Source of the DNA: Lepidodermella squamata
Taxonomy: Eukaryota > Gastrotricha
Assembly (NCBI GenBank): GCA_047495785.1
Contig: JBLDXI010000042.1
Span: 496,001-560,000, forward strand
DNA: 64,000 nucleotides
Direction of reading: 5' to 3'
Position numbers and translations under genes: made by a program. This document shows, in pieces, positions 43,085 to 54,343 of this stretch; positions within the stretch are counted from its first letter, which is position 1, and every line of letters starts with the position of its first letter. The notes beneath the pieces are model-generated. The model did no database searches, was not told the DNA's origin, and saw nothing but the letters and a program-made list of their open reading frames with translations.

Positions 43085-43933
43085 TTAAAAATTGCAGTCA
43101 TCCATCATTGCCTTAGCTATTTTAACAATTATATCATCGTCACCCAGGTCTATGGCTATATCCAAAGGAGTCAACATGCTTTTGTTGCAGATAAAGAACG
43201 CAGTTGGTTCAAGCTCTCTGACGAGCTGAATCATGGTCAGTTTGTAGCCCTTGCTTTCATCAGCATCAGCAATACACTTGTGCTGCATCGAATTGCCGTT
43301 TTCATCAGTTTCGGAGAGAGTGACGCCGCTCTGCTGTAAAAGGCTGACTATCTCTGTTGAGGTGCAATATTTCGTTAATGGTTTCGATATTCGGGGGTCG
43401 ACTCCGAACTCATTCAGCAAACATTTCAATATGGCGGGATGTTGCATCGAGCAAGCAATGTCAATTGCTGTAAACCCGCAATCAGTAGTAGCCATAGAGC
43501 TAGTTTTAGGATCTGGTGCCCATGGCGTTTACAGCCTTAGTCAGGAGTAGGAACTCTATCCTAAAACTAGCTCTATGGTAGTAGCGTAAGCCAATTCAGG
43601 CGCCTTCTTGAAGAAATAGCGCACGCCTTTGACAGAGTCTATTTCGCACATCGCATGAAGAAACGTTGCATTGTGATGGGGATGTCTCTCGTGCAAATCG
43701 GCGCCATGCTCTATGAGATAATCAGCAATATTTAGAGACCCAGAATAAAGAGCAGCCTCCAGAGGAGATGTGTTACAACGTGGCGGTGCTGGAGGTCGTT
43801 TGTTTACATCCGCAGCACACTCCTCAACTAAAAACCGGACAATTTCTAGCGATAGCACCTCCCCTACTTCGTCCTCAGAAGATACTTCCAGAACCAGCAA
43901 CAGAGGCGTCTTATAATAGGGGGATAGTATCAA
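43085..43933 (-). pseudogene. Ankyrin-repeat protein remnant
   Basis: Two frames of the same reading direction carry ankyrin repeats: TSPLEAALYSGSLNIADYLIE and EHGADLHERHPHHNATFLHA (43933-43580), then CGFTAIDIACSMQHPAILKC and NKSMLTPLDIAIDLGDDD (43495-43085). The piece between them is an 87-bp foldback that introduces a stop. Removing it and one target copy joins YATT directly to TDCGFTAID. Upstream the coding sequence is cut by a TTTTATTG simple repeat at 43925-44000, so the N-terminus is missing. Ankyrin repeats bind proteins; the cellular role is unknown. Confidence 0.72.
43492..43578. mobile_element. 87-bp foldback MITE in the ankyrin gene
   Basis: Perfect 21-bp inverted ends beginning CCATAGAGCTAGTTTTAGGA, flanked by TAGTAG on both sides (43486-43491 and 43579-43584). 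The interior is 45 bp. Confidence 0.85.
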
Positions 43934-44000
43934 GTTGTTTGTTGTTAGTGTTTTATTGTTTTATTGTTTTATGGTTTTATTGTTTTGTTTTATTGTTGTT

Positions 44001-44692
44001 AGTGTGAAAATGAAATGCCCCCTAGGAACAATAGAACCAATAGCACGTTTCGGTGGGAAAATTGGGCCATGACAAGCGAAGACGAACGTAGACAAAATGT
44101 CAGTCAAATGTGATGGCTCAGGAATATATGCGGTATTGCAATTAGGGATATGGTGAGAAATGACGCGATTAGGACGTGATGTGGGACTGAACAATTATCG
44201 ACCAAAATAGCCAGACAGCAATTAAGACAGCGGCGTAACTAGGTCTACCAAACTGGTGGGGCCAGCCTTGGGGTCAGCACATCTTTCCTACGTATTTGCG
44301 GCCCCGAATTTTTCAGACCAAAGGGTCCCCCCTGTGGTACCCTGAGGGTATTTTTCCAGCTGGTGGGGCCGGTGCCCCCCCTGGCCCCCCCCCCCCCCCT
44401 TAGTTACGCCCCTGAATTAAGATGGCACGGCCATGTGGCTCGCATGGATCCCGGACGCCTGAGACGCCAGGTTCGTTACTGGGAAGGTCCCGAACGTCCT
44501 AAGGGAAGACCTAAATTAAGGTGGACAGACTGTGTTAGGAAACATGTGGGACGGTTGGGTATAAAATCGATCGAGGAGGTGGACAGTCTAGCCTCTAGCC
44601 CAAATAGAATTGAATGGCGGGCTAAAATTCATAGTTTAGGCCATTTAACTTCTTCGTCTCGGGACTTCAGGGTTCAGGGATTTCTTTCTTGA
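44001..44692 (+). mobile_element. RTE-like LINE 3' fragment
   Basis: The C-terminal tail of a LINE ORF2 is clear at 44415-44690: LRWHGHVARMDPGRLRRQV, GRPKLRWTDCVRKHVGRLG and PNRIEWRAKIHSLG. The preceding piece (RNDAIRT..ARQQ) lies left of a hAT MITE at 44228-44414. The TTTGATTTGATTTG run beginning at 44850 may be the LINE's simple-repeat tail, as is usual for RTE elements. No RT is present. Confidence 0.72.
44228..44414. mobile_element. hAT-type MITE with exact 8-bp target duplication
   Basis: The ends CAGCGGCGTAACTAGG and (inverse) CAGGGGCGTAACTAAG are inverted copies, flanked on both sides by AATTAAGA (44220-44227 and 44415-44422). Excision restores the LINE reading frame across QQLRWHGH. 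It contains a poly-C run (44384-44398). A weaker relative lies at 52517-52629. Confidence 0.88.
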
Positions 44693-44847
44693 TTTTCGAT
44701 TCAGATGATTTTGGGCTGACTAGGATCGGTCTCCGACTGGTCCTCCTCCGACACGCGCCATGCTTGGCTCGTTACCACAGTAACGGACGCGGCATGGCGT
44801 GTACCCGTAGTGATTTTTATTCCTTATAGCACCAGCGACTATGGTTT

Positions 44848-44995
44848 GATTTGATTTGATTTCTTTAGTTAATCACAGGTCCTTTTAAATCAATCAATTC
44901 AAATCAAATCCCTCAAAACTCCATGGTAAATCAATCAAATGAAATCATCGAACCCCCCAAATCAAATCAAATCAAATTTTTAGAAAAACCTGCAT
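44848..44995. repeat. TTTGA/CAAAT simple-repeat tract
   Basis: Imperfect repeats of TTTGATTTGA, switching to TCAAATCAAA within 50 bp. Related tracts lie at 45710-45792, 47040-47110 and 47336-47400. Confidence 0.7.
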
Positions 44996-45194
44996 TTTTG
45001 GGTTTTCCTTGGACTCCTGCACAATTTGATTTGGGTTTTGGCAGGACAGGTCTAAAGGCTGTTTAATGGCCCCGGCGTTATGGAAAAAAATATTTTCGAT
45101 GCAAATGTTACATAGTTCTTGTGTTCGTTCGTAACAGGAGGAATTCTGAGAGTTGAGAAAACTCTAAATCAGCAGTAAATCACGGGGGCTAAAT

Positions 45195-45701
45195 CAGGGG
45201 TTCTCAAACTTTTTCGCGGCGGTGCCCCCATTTGGGGCACTCGACCAAGGCCGCGTGCCCCACTATTAAATCCATCTAAAAACGCAGATATCTCTTTTTC
45301 CTCATTGTGGAAAAACATGTAATCGGCTTCCCACTTTGGATTGAAGTGATAGATCTTCTTCTTTGGGGCTTACTTAGATTTTTTCGTGACAGGAGTTCCA
45401 ACTTCAGACTCGGAAGCAGAATCATCGCCGTCATCTTCCGAGTCATCTTGACCAGAACCCGGTGCGACTGGTTTAAAATAGAGCGTAATGTTGACTGAGG
45501 CGTAGCCAGGATTCATTTTTGGGGGTGATAATTTTTTTACCTGTGGTTTCGAAATTTTCCGGGTCGAAAAAACCGGGTCGAAAAAACTAAGAAAACTGGA
45601 AACGGACAAAAATGGGCCGGCGTGCCCCAAGTCGCACGCATTCCCCGTCGGCCCTTCAAAATGCCCCAAGTCGCACGCGTGCCCCAGTTTGAGAACCCCT
45701 G
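45195..45701. mobile_element. hAT element, non-autonomous, with coding-like interior
   Basis: The ends are CAGGGGTTCTCAAACT and its inverse, the hAT/Charlie-type terminus, flanked by exact 8-bp duplications GGCTAAAT (45187-45194 and 45702-45709). There is no transposase catalytic region. The minus-strand interior (about 45484-45370) reads like the C-terminus of a protein: LYFKPVAPGSGQDDSEDDGD, ending GTPVTKKSK and stop. It may be a captured gene fragment or a transposase leftover. Confidence 0.88.
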
Positions 45702-45794
45702 GGCTAAATCAAAATCTAGTCAAATCATTTAAAAAATTCTTCAATCAAATCATCAAAAAATGGCCTGAATCAAATCAAATCAAATCAATGTCTC

Positions 45795-46278
45795 TGTTTA
45801 GCACACTCTTGTTGTTTTTGTTGTGTTTTGTATCTCTTTTTTAACTGTGCTAAAAGAATAGAGAACATTTAATGTAATGTAATGTAACATAGCCATGACC
45901 ATTTTGAATGCATAACGAGGCATTGATTTATCCTTGAAACGACGTCTAGAAAAAGTATCAGCAGTAGACACCGCAACAACCCAGAACCCAGCACATTTAA
46001 TTACTATTATTTATTCGTGCTAGTAATACATACTAGGGTAAATAGAGTGGCTCTGTTTTTATCTATACTAATGAAATGATTTGTTGCTTCCATTTACATA
46101 ATATAAACGAGCTGAATAATAGCGATCCTCACATAAATTGATATTTTAAGCATTGCATGACAAAGACAGTGGACATAACAAGCTGAAGAGCAAATGCATG
46201 ATTTAAACTGTCATTTCATCTTATCTTACGGTCATTTCAAAATAATTAATCACGAGTTAATCACGACAAGTTACATAA
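45795..46278. other. Non-coding DNA
   Basis: Only a short AATGT repeat (45872-45888), possibly a LINE tail, is noted. Confidence 0.5.
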
Positions 46279-46807
46279 TCATACAAACTGATCGCATAAT
46301 GCTGTCGTTAGAGCTTCGCATAGTCTAGAAGAGAAATAGAAACCAGCGATAGGGACACCTTGGGAAGCTGAAAACGTAAAGAGGCTAATACAGTCATAAA
46401 AAAGCTTGTCAGGCGACAATTCCGGGTTTGCCCATTGACTGGGGTCGAAAATGTAAGGAGAGCCATCGTCCCATTTCATCTCGCCGTTTATCCGCTTAGG
46501 GCCCAACCAAGCGGCGGATGAACTTGAACTGTCCAGCAACTTTCTAGCATCGGCCAGCTCAGCGTTCGACCTTATCGTCGCTAACGTGAGGTTCAGGGCT
46601 AAGCGCTCATTCACTGCTTCGTTTCTTTTCAGGCCTTTTTTTAACGTGGATGAACTTCTTGGTCACGTTTTTGCACGCGTTCTCGTCCGCATACGTCGCA
46701 TTAGGTGGAATTCGCAGTAGAGTTGCTGCATCACAGCCAGTCGACTGTGCCACGCATTGAACTGAGTTGTCACTCTTCGAAACGCATCGATAATACCCGG
46801 TAGGTTG
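46279..46807 (-). CDS. C-type lectin domain exon
   Basis: A single terminal exon opens after an AG acceptor near 46808 (CTAG/CAACCTACC). It encodes about 175 residues: a cysteine-bearing N-part (GYYRCVSKSDNSVQCVAQST, then DENACKNVTK) followed by a lectin-like domain with LADARKLLDSSSS, AWLGPKRING, KWDDGSPYIFD, DCISLFTF and a final SSRLCEALTTALCDQFV. The WLG, W-D-D-G-S-P and paired cysteines fit CTLDs, which bind glycans or proteins outside the cell. The calcium-binding EPN/QPD and WND motifs are not seen, so calcium-dependent sugar binding is doubtful. No signal-peptide exon was found upstream to 47.9 kb. It may be a retained fragment. Confidence 0.65.
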
Positions 46808-47879
46808 CTAGTTAAATAAAATTCAATAGTACATTCCACCTTCTACTTTACCTCGAGATATTGGGTTAGAAATTCTGAAATTGAGATCACTTAATTTTAA
46901 ATTTTTTTACGCTGATATATTCTCCATCGAAATCGATAATCGATAGTCGTCACTTTTTCAAAGCGTGAGGAATTTAATGTAAAAAGACTGGTGTTCCCCT
47001 GTCTCATAAGACTAACAAGTCAACATATACCCAGTGGATTTGGACTTGATTTGATTTAGACCCTATTTCGCTCATTTAGATTCATGATGATTGGTTTAGG
47101 CGTGGCGGCCTTTTGATTTGATTCATTTCGATTTACCGTGAGGGACACAATCGGAAAACTTGAAATAATGGATGTCGATAAATTAGGGTCTTTCCACCTT
47201 TTTTGGCAAAATTCCCTTTTGGAGATGGATGTAAGTTTCAAATTCGCGTTATTTTATCCATTGCTTGAATTTTCTAAGCCCCAGATTGGGAAAAATCCTG
47301 ATTTTTCGTGATTTATTGTACAATTCATTGGTATGAATGATTTGATTTGGTTGATTTAGTTGCGTAAAAGTGGGACATTGATTTATTTTGATTGATTGAA
47401 AGACAAGGCCATAGATAACAAAAAATCAAATCCAAACGCTACGCATGTAGTACCCCTATGTGGTGTTTACATAATCTAACATAATACCGGACAGATTGAT
47501 TTGTTAAGGAGGATCCCGAGACATAATTTCGGGTAGACTGCTTGCCACCCAGCCCGGAAAATCAAGGGAAGGAGGCGCAACTGATGAAAAATAAACATAT
47601 CGCAGCCGCTTTTTAACGAAACGGAAAAGTTCGCACGATATTTTTCCTATTTTTCCCGAGAATGAAAAATATTTGCTGAAAAATTCGATCGCGCTCAATT
47701 GTTCATTTCGCAGTCTCTATTGTGAGATTTTCTCAATATCGGTAAAAAGTGGCTGCGATATGAATCCGTGTCCACGCACACAGAAGCGAGAAATTAACCT
47801 CTCCATATGATTGAAGCTAAAATACAATACATTTTTGACGAATTTAAAGTGTTAAACATCCCCAAAAGAAATCCTGAAA
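46808..47879. other. Non-coding, with TTTGA-type repeats
   Basis: Only TTTGATTTGA-like tracts (47040-47110, 47336-47400) stand out. The missing 5' exon of the lectin was looked for and not found. Confidence 0.5.
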
Positions 47880-49229
47880 GTGGTCTCCCGTCACAAATTT
47901 TCTGTAATACATGCAACTTTCAACATCACAAAATTTTGGCATGAAATCAAACGAATCCGAGGCGAAGGAAGAAGTAAAGGTGAACCAGACCCACTCGAAA
48001 AATCGGATGGCTCGCTAACGGACAGTATTGACGAAATCTTGGAATTGATGAAAAGTTATTTCATGGAGCTCTTAGAGGGACTAGAGAAACAACCTGATGA
48101 CCCTGATCCTGAACCCGAACCACCCGATTTAACTAATCTCACCGAAATTACCCAGGCTGAAATTGAGGGAGCTATTGATCACATGAAAAACGGGAAGGCC
48201 CCGGGTATTGACGAAATTAGACCTGAGATGATCAAAGCTTTGTCAGAAGCAAATATCAAATGGTTAGGTGAAATTTTAAATCAAGCCTGGCGGGAAAAGA
48301 AGGTCCCCGAGGAATGGTCCACCGCCCTTATTACTCCGATTTATAAAAATAAGGGTGAAAAATCCAAGTGTCAAAATTATCGAGGCATCAGTCTGCTTTC
48401 TGTTGTAGGTAAACTTTATGCTGTTATCTTCGAAAGAAAACTAAGGTCTTTGATTGGATCGAAAATCTCCAAATTACAATTCGGATTTCAGCCTCTTAAA
48501 GGCCTATAGCGCCGGCGTGCCTATAGCGCCGGCCGGCGGAGGGCCTATGTAAATAAAACTACGACATGCTAAAGGCACCCGTGAGTGTATTTTTGTTCTT
48601 AGACAAATAATTGAAAAAATTATTTTCTTTCGCAAAGAACTTCATCTTGTCTTCATTGACCTCGAAAAAGCCTATGATCTGGTTGATAGGGAAAAGGTTT
48701 GGACAGCCTTGGAAAACATGGGTGTTGAAACTAGCCTTATTGACGCGATTAAGAGTCTATATAAAGTAAATAAAGTTGCGGTAAAAGTGGATTCTGAGGT
48801 CTCCGATTTTTTCTATGTAACTAGGGGTCTAAGGCAAGGCTGCCCGCTGTCCCCTCTGCTTTTCATTGCTACTTTTAACAAAATTTGCGAAAAATTATAC
48901 GACACAAAATTTGGCTTCCCTATGAACAACGGTGATTATCTAAATTTATTAGCTTTCGCCGATGATGGAACTCTCCTAGGCATGAACCATGACGAAAATA
49001 AGCGCCTTCTAGAAATTTTTGACATGGCATGCGAAGAATTAGGATTGAAAATTAACGTGGCAAAAACTCAATACATGATCATTTCCAGGGACGATGCTGC
49101 AGTAAGAAATTATGAACTAGAGCTGCGCGGATCGAAACTGGAAAAGGTTTCCAAATTGAAATACTTAGGTAGCATTATAACCAGCGACGGTCGCATTGAC
49201 GAAGAATTTCAACGAAGAATGATAATCTA
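47880..49229 (+). pseudogene. RTE-like LINE reverse transcriptase, interrupted
   Basis: The first frame (to 48509) has the RT lead-in and fingers: EIEGAIDHMKNGKAPGIDEI, EEWSTALITPIYKNKG and QNYRGISLLSVVGKLYA. After a 66-bp insertion the palm continues: IFVLRQIIEK, FIDLEKAYDLVDREKVW, GLRQGCPLSPLLF, the catalytic box LAFADDGTLLG (about 48955), LGLKINVAKTQYM and LKYLGSIITSDGR. It ends at 49229 with the thumb and C-terminus lost. The endonuclease is missing upstream. The catalytic FADD is kept, but the element is truncated at both ends. It belongs to the same broad family as the fragment at 44001. Confidence 0.85.
48504..48569. mobile_element. 66-bp insertion with 7-bp target duplication
   Basis: TAAAGGC flanks it at 48497-48503 and 48570-48576. 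The insert starts with a GC-rich repeated motif CCTATAGCGCCGGC, present twice, and ends AAATAAAACTACGACATGC. Total added length (73 bp) shifts the RT frame. Confidence 0.75.
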
Positions 49230-50510
49230 ATGGTATTCAGGTCGCGGCGGAAATTAATCCATGGATTTGGGTCAATTTTGCTGGTCGAAGACTCGCCGAG
49301 AAACCAGTCATTGTGGCGTCTAATGATGCTACGGCTAGTCGCTGAATTTCTGCGTTGTCGCTCAAAACCGCGAATCAGGAGGGAAACCCGGATCTGCATC
49401 GCGACAGCTGCCAGCAAGAGATTTCGACGACCTCGTTTTCGCCTCATTTCGCCTCATTTTGTCAAATTTGTTTCTTTGCACGTGAAATTGCTTTTAAATA
49501 AAATTGAGGTTTTCGCTCTTTCTGTGACGTTCCTACGGTTCTCGAGATTCACGTTTCGCGTTTCATGGGGGTTTTGAGGCTAATTCTGAGCAAAATGCTG
49601 CCCAAATTTGTGGTAGTTTCAAGCCATAGAGAAATATTTCTAACCATGGAGAAACATGTTTCTCCATGGCAAAATTTAACCATTCGCATGTGGGAATAAG
49701 ATCAATCGCCTCGCGCACAACCTGCATTTGTCCTTCTGGGCTTTTATCGAGTAGATTATCGGCGAAGAAACTGATGCACGTATGAGCATGTCAACAAAAA
49801 GTTGGCCAAATTAGCAACCTTGTTAGTTAGTTGCTCGAAAAGAAACTTAGTGTTATTGAGTACTTGGATGGCGTTGCCATTATTCTCGCGTCCTTTAATA
49901 CAATTTACTAAATAAATTCATATAATGTGCGCTTTATTATTAATAATTCGGCTGTGCGGAAAGGAGAATGCGCAACTGGGACTACTTACCCTATCAGCTC
50001 GTGCGAAAAGGGGAATGCGTAAGTGGGAATACACCCTCCAAACTAGGGGCTCATTTCCCTTTCTTTGCACATTCAATAAAATTAATACGTATATAACTGA
50101 AGGTTTAGACTTTAATCTCGAGGCTTGATATTAAGCCAAGATGGCGACTCTTATTTCATACATCTGATGAAAACAGCTGATAGCTCTTCTTGTTAGAGAT
50201 TCTTCAATTTCTCCCTTGTTTCAGAGTATGACCTCAACAGCTTGCCTTTCTCGCGCCTCACTTCTTTTTCCATTGCCCTTCTCCCTAGCGCCTCGGCATC
50301 CTACCACCAACGCTGCGCTGCGCCTCCATCAGGTTACCTTCTGCCTCTCGCCTCGGTCTCCGGTCTCTGGTGCTCTCCCGGATAAACAATTACAAATGAG
50401 CTGTGGACAATTGATGAGTCGTTTTAAATGCTCGCCCAAAACATCTGGGTAAATACAAGACTGGTAGATGGATGATTCATGCGAGATTGAATAGCAACCG
50501 CGTGGATGAT
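49230..50510. other. Non-coding DNA with a 26-bp perfect palindrome
   Basis: No gene recognised. A perfect palindrome, arm CCATGGAGAAACA, spans 49644-49669. Confidence 0.5.
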
Positions 50511-50747
50511 CCCAGACGAAAATCAGTAGACCGAGAGCTCAGTAGATCGTACGTAGATCCAAAAGGCAAAATATTCGTCTGAAATAGCTGTTTTTCTGAC
50601 CTATTGTCGATCTATTAGACTGGATCTACGGGCATCGATCCTGTGTAGGTCCAAATTTTACCACTGGATCTACGTAAGGTCGAACCCATACGATCTATCC
50701 CAGTGTCAAATTTAGATCCAGCCATGGTCTACTTTTTTTCGACTGGG
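50511..50747 (-). mobile_element. 238-bp MITE family, copy 2
   Basis: Reverse-oriented relative of 38185-38422, about 95% alike by eye, flanked by AT on both sides. The right flank continues into non-coding DNA that includes part of the 36998-type MITE (GGGGCTGGGGTATCGTGACA near 50903). Confidence 0.85.
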
Positions 50748-51593
50748 ATATAATATGCTTAGGAATGCCAACAAAAAGTTGAGTTAGTTGAGTGCATTGT
50801 CATCTGTCGCAGCTGAATTTTTGGACTTTGGACGAAAAGCGTAAGCCAAAGGACAATACAATTTTCTCTTTGTGCTTCACCAATTTCAGGTTGACATTTC
50901 CCGGGGCTGGGGTATCGTGACAACCCCGCACACCTATATTTCGCACCCCGATTCACGTTTATAAGCTTTCGAAGAACTATAGAAATTAATATATGAAATT
51001 GTGTTGGTGCATGATGAGAAGCAATGAGAAATTATGGTTCCAGGGACCTAACATGTTTCCCATAGTGCGGTGATTGAAGAATATGACCAGCTCAGAACAA
51101 GTTTCGCGCTCAAAAAAACCCAAAACCCAGAAACACATAGACTGTGGAAGGAAAAAGCTTCCGAGCCTTTCATCGAAATACCCGGACGTGGAGAAACCTC
51201 AGCATAGAGATTCATTCTGGGTAATTATATCACCACAGAACACAGTATCATGATGAGTATATGATATATGATTCGATATCATGAGGAGGCCATTGGGTTC
51301 AACCTCGAATTAAACCACGAAGCTAGCGGATGCTACAATTACAATTTTTCGACCGCTGTTCCTAACCCAACCCCAAGGTCCGAGAAACCTGTGAGATTAT
51401 TGAAGAAATCAACCCGTGGATTTTATTTATTCCATAGTATTCTCCCTCATATCACCACCCTCATATAGAATTTTCACATTTTACAGTCACAGTAGCCTAT
51501 CCACGTTTTCGTACCAGGTTGTAATTTTCAGTCAAATTGACGCTGGCGAACAGCGTTACGACAACAATAGCTGCCTGTCTGAAAAATCACTTA
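50748..51593. other. Non-coding DNA
   Basis: Apart from the MITE fragment near 50903-50955, nothing is recognised. Confidence 0.5.
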
Positions 51594-51965
51594 CCGTACT
51601 GCCCGGAATAAAAACCATGACATTTGCTTTTTTTCAAACGCTGATGAACCCCTGACATTTAAAAGGGACTGACATTTATTTCGGGCCTGACATTCATTTA
51701 TTCGAACCAACTAGTAACTTGCCTAGGTACCATAATGGCAGACATTTTCCTGAGATTCTACGTATTTTGACCCAAAAAATGGTCCCTGACCTTTCTATGT
51801 GCCAAGAGTAGAAATTATCTCCATTCAGAATGGCTATAATGACCTCATTAGTGATCTTCAGTATTGTCCCCGCCATTGACCTGACATTTATTATTTCGAA
51901 CGACCTCTGGCATTTATTTGAGGCTGCCATTTATTCGAGGCTGACATTTTTTTCGGGCAGTACGG
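51594..51965. mobile_element. Mariner-type MITE with TA target
   Basis: Inverted ends CCGTACTGCCCG at 51594 and CGGGCAGTACGG ending at 51965, each flanked by TA. The interior has many TGACATTTATT repeats in both orientations and no transposase. Confidence 0.75.
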
Positions 51966-52516
51966 TAATTTTAGTTATGTTTAAAATTAAAGCCAATGCA
52001 AGCTTTGCCATGTAACGCGGGAATTGTATGTTTCTGATGAAAATTGAATATTAAGTATGAAGCGGATGGTTGATCGAAAAACTCCCTTCACCAGCTGATC
52101 AAACACTCAACAAGGAAATCGATGGTTTTTTCCTGGTTCGCGATGGTTCGCCTCTTGTGGCATTGAACGGCAAGCTTGTCAACTTGTTTACAAAAAAGTG
52201 TTGACCTAAAATAATGCTAAAAAAAGTGCTCTCAGCCAAGGCTCAGTGCGAAAATGCATAGGCCATTTGCATGGGAAATGTCTTTTCGCAATGAATGAAA
52301 GTGCAAAGTGCTATTCGATTTTAAAACTGCCGGTTTAAGGTTAACCATAGTTGTTACTGTTTTAATAGCTTTCACTTTATTTGATCAAAGGATCAAGGAT
52401 CCAGGCCGTTTTTCCTTATGAGATATCGAACCATGTCTCACTTGAAAGTGATATAGCTTTTCACTGCATTAGGGGGAATTGGAGCCACTATTGGCCCTAG
52501 CTAACGATACTAAGGA

Positions 52517-52629
52517 CAGGGGCGTAACCTGGACCATTTTTGGTAGTCGTTAAGGATCTGAGAGTTAAATCTTCATTTTCCCCAAAGGAATGCAAGGTCG
52601 CCGATATCACCAGCTGGCTACGCCCTTGC
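52517..52629. mobile_element. Possible short hAT-type MITE
   Basis: CAGGGGCGTAACCTGG and the inverse CAAGGGCGTAGCCAGC form weak inverted ends related to the 44228 element. No matching 8-bp flanks. It ends 9 bp before the receptor gene's stop. Confidence 0.4.
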
Positions 52630-52637
52630 TCATGGGC

Positions 52638-54343
52638 TTAGTAGATCATCCACAGAAATAAAATCGTATCAGAGATTATCACGATTAACAGAGATACAAT
52701 GCCTAGCAAGATATCAGCCAAGCGGCTTGTTCTGACATCACGGGCAACGTGAAAGCATCTGATCTTGATTCTGCTACTCCCGAAAAAGTCCTTAAACGAG
52801 CAATACATTGTCAGTAGAATGGCAATCGCGAATTTGATCCCAATCATGTATACAGCATAGATAGAGCTCGAAGTTTTCGGAATCATGCCGCTGACAAGGC
52901 TTAGCATCAGCGCATACGCAAGGACAACTGTTGCGCAAAACGCTGCCCGATCGGTTTCGTCCGGCTCAGCAAGCAAACATATGATCGGCAGTGAAATGAG
53001 GGACAATGTTGGGAATAACACGTTCCAGATGAAGTATGCTGGCTTGCGTTTGAATGAAATGCTGAAATCTATGCGGGTGAAGTATTCTTCGCTGCTTGGA
53101 AATCGCCATATATCGTTAGTTAGCGAATCGTCAAGCGATTCCGAAGTTTTCAATGCTGAAATTAACAGCAAAAACAGGCTCGTACGACTCGAAGCTCAAG
53201 ACGCAAGTTTGCTCGTCGAAAGGGAATTTGGCGTAATTGAAGGAAGGACAAGACACGTCGAAGCGGTCGTATACATCCCAAGACAACGAGGGCTCTTTGA
53301 TTCGCAGCTTCTTTATGTCATTCAATCTAAGACAACAAATGACTATTCAATGCATTGAATTTGATAAGATTTATTCAACGCCAAACGATAAAAATCCCAG
53401 TTTGTAACTGCTCGTAAAATTGCTTGTTATGCACTCAGCTTGCGATGCCGTGAGGCCAAATTATGGGGAGAGGTTGAGGTTGGGTTGAGAATGGCTAAAT
53501 AAACCCATCGGTTTCATAGGTCGGGTATGCCTAATTTGAGCCGCAATATCTCGAGTTATACCCAAAAGTCATCCGAGAGACTTATTCGTTATGCCACAGA
53601 GCACAGTTGAACGTTTCAGCGTGTTTAGCGGTGTGTTGTTTCTGGGAAGAGGAATCATATTGGATGTTGATTTTAACTATTATTTCGAGAGACTTGTTGA
53701 CTAAATCTAATGTTTTCCCATAAGCTCGAAGTAATGAAAAGTTATTCTACCCTAATTAAAACGTGCGAAATGAATTTGTACATAATTTTTTCTGCATCGG
53801 TTTCCTCTTTGGGTAATTCGATTTCTTCGCTTACGTTTCCGTAACATATAGGTAAACTAAAAACGATATGAAATGGACAAAAAAATGAGAAACTTGCCCA
53901 TTCGGCTGTAGCAGATGTCGTTCGATCGCTGTGATGTGGAACAATCGCGGCACCCATGACGCATCGTTCCAAGGAAAATAAATGAAAGTCGAACCTTCAT
54001 TGATACGCTCGCACTCCTCGCTGGTCGTCAAATTGAGAACCTCGCACCGCGGCCAGTTATCAGCGCACATAGGTAGCGCCCACTTCAGCTGTAGTAAGCC
54101 GACCATTGACAAACTCTGCTGCACGTCATCGATGCCGAAAAATCGGTACAGCTGCACTAGTACTTGGGCGTTGATAGGCGTGCCGGTTTTTATGTAATTT
54201 TCCGAAGGCAGAGCCGTTGCATTGATCGCTGGGCACGACTCGGCGAATTCCTGCAGAAATTGGTTAAGCAATGAAGAAGGATCCGCCGCTACGCCGAACG
54301 TGACGCATGAGATCACGATCGCTGAGATCAAGCTGCCAGTCAT
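52638..54343 (-). CDS. Cys-loop ligand-gated ion channel, possibly degenerate
   Basis: Exon 1 (53894-54343) encodes a signal peptide (MTGSLISAIVISCVTFGVAA) and the N-terminal ligand-binding part (LYRFFGIDDVQQSLSMVGLL, NDASWVPRLF). The second exon (52638 to about 53326) has the Cys-loop CPSFNYAKFPFDEQTC, the RKPAYFIWNVLFPTLSLISL first membrane helix, M2 (AAFCATVVLAYALMLSLVSG), M3 and M4 (DILLGIVSLLIVIISDTILF). The M3-M4 loop is very short. The protein is a plasma-membrane pentameric channel; the ligand is not deducible. The Cys-loop has 14 residues between cysteines where 13 is standard. A one-base frame change lies near 53135-53150, and exon 1 and 2 phases do not match, so either a small exon is missed, there are sequence errors, or the gene is decaying. 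Confidence 0.75.

Noticed and set aside
49175-49577. Overlapping Arg-rich ORFs on both strands after the LINE
   Set aside because: No motif and no continuation of LINE sequence; probably chance.
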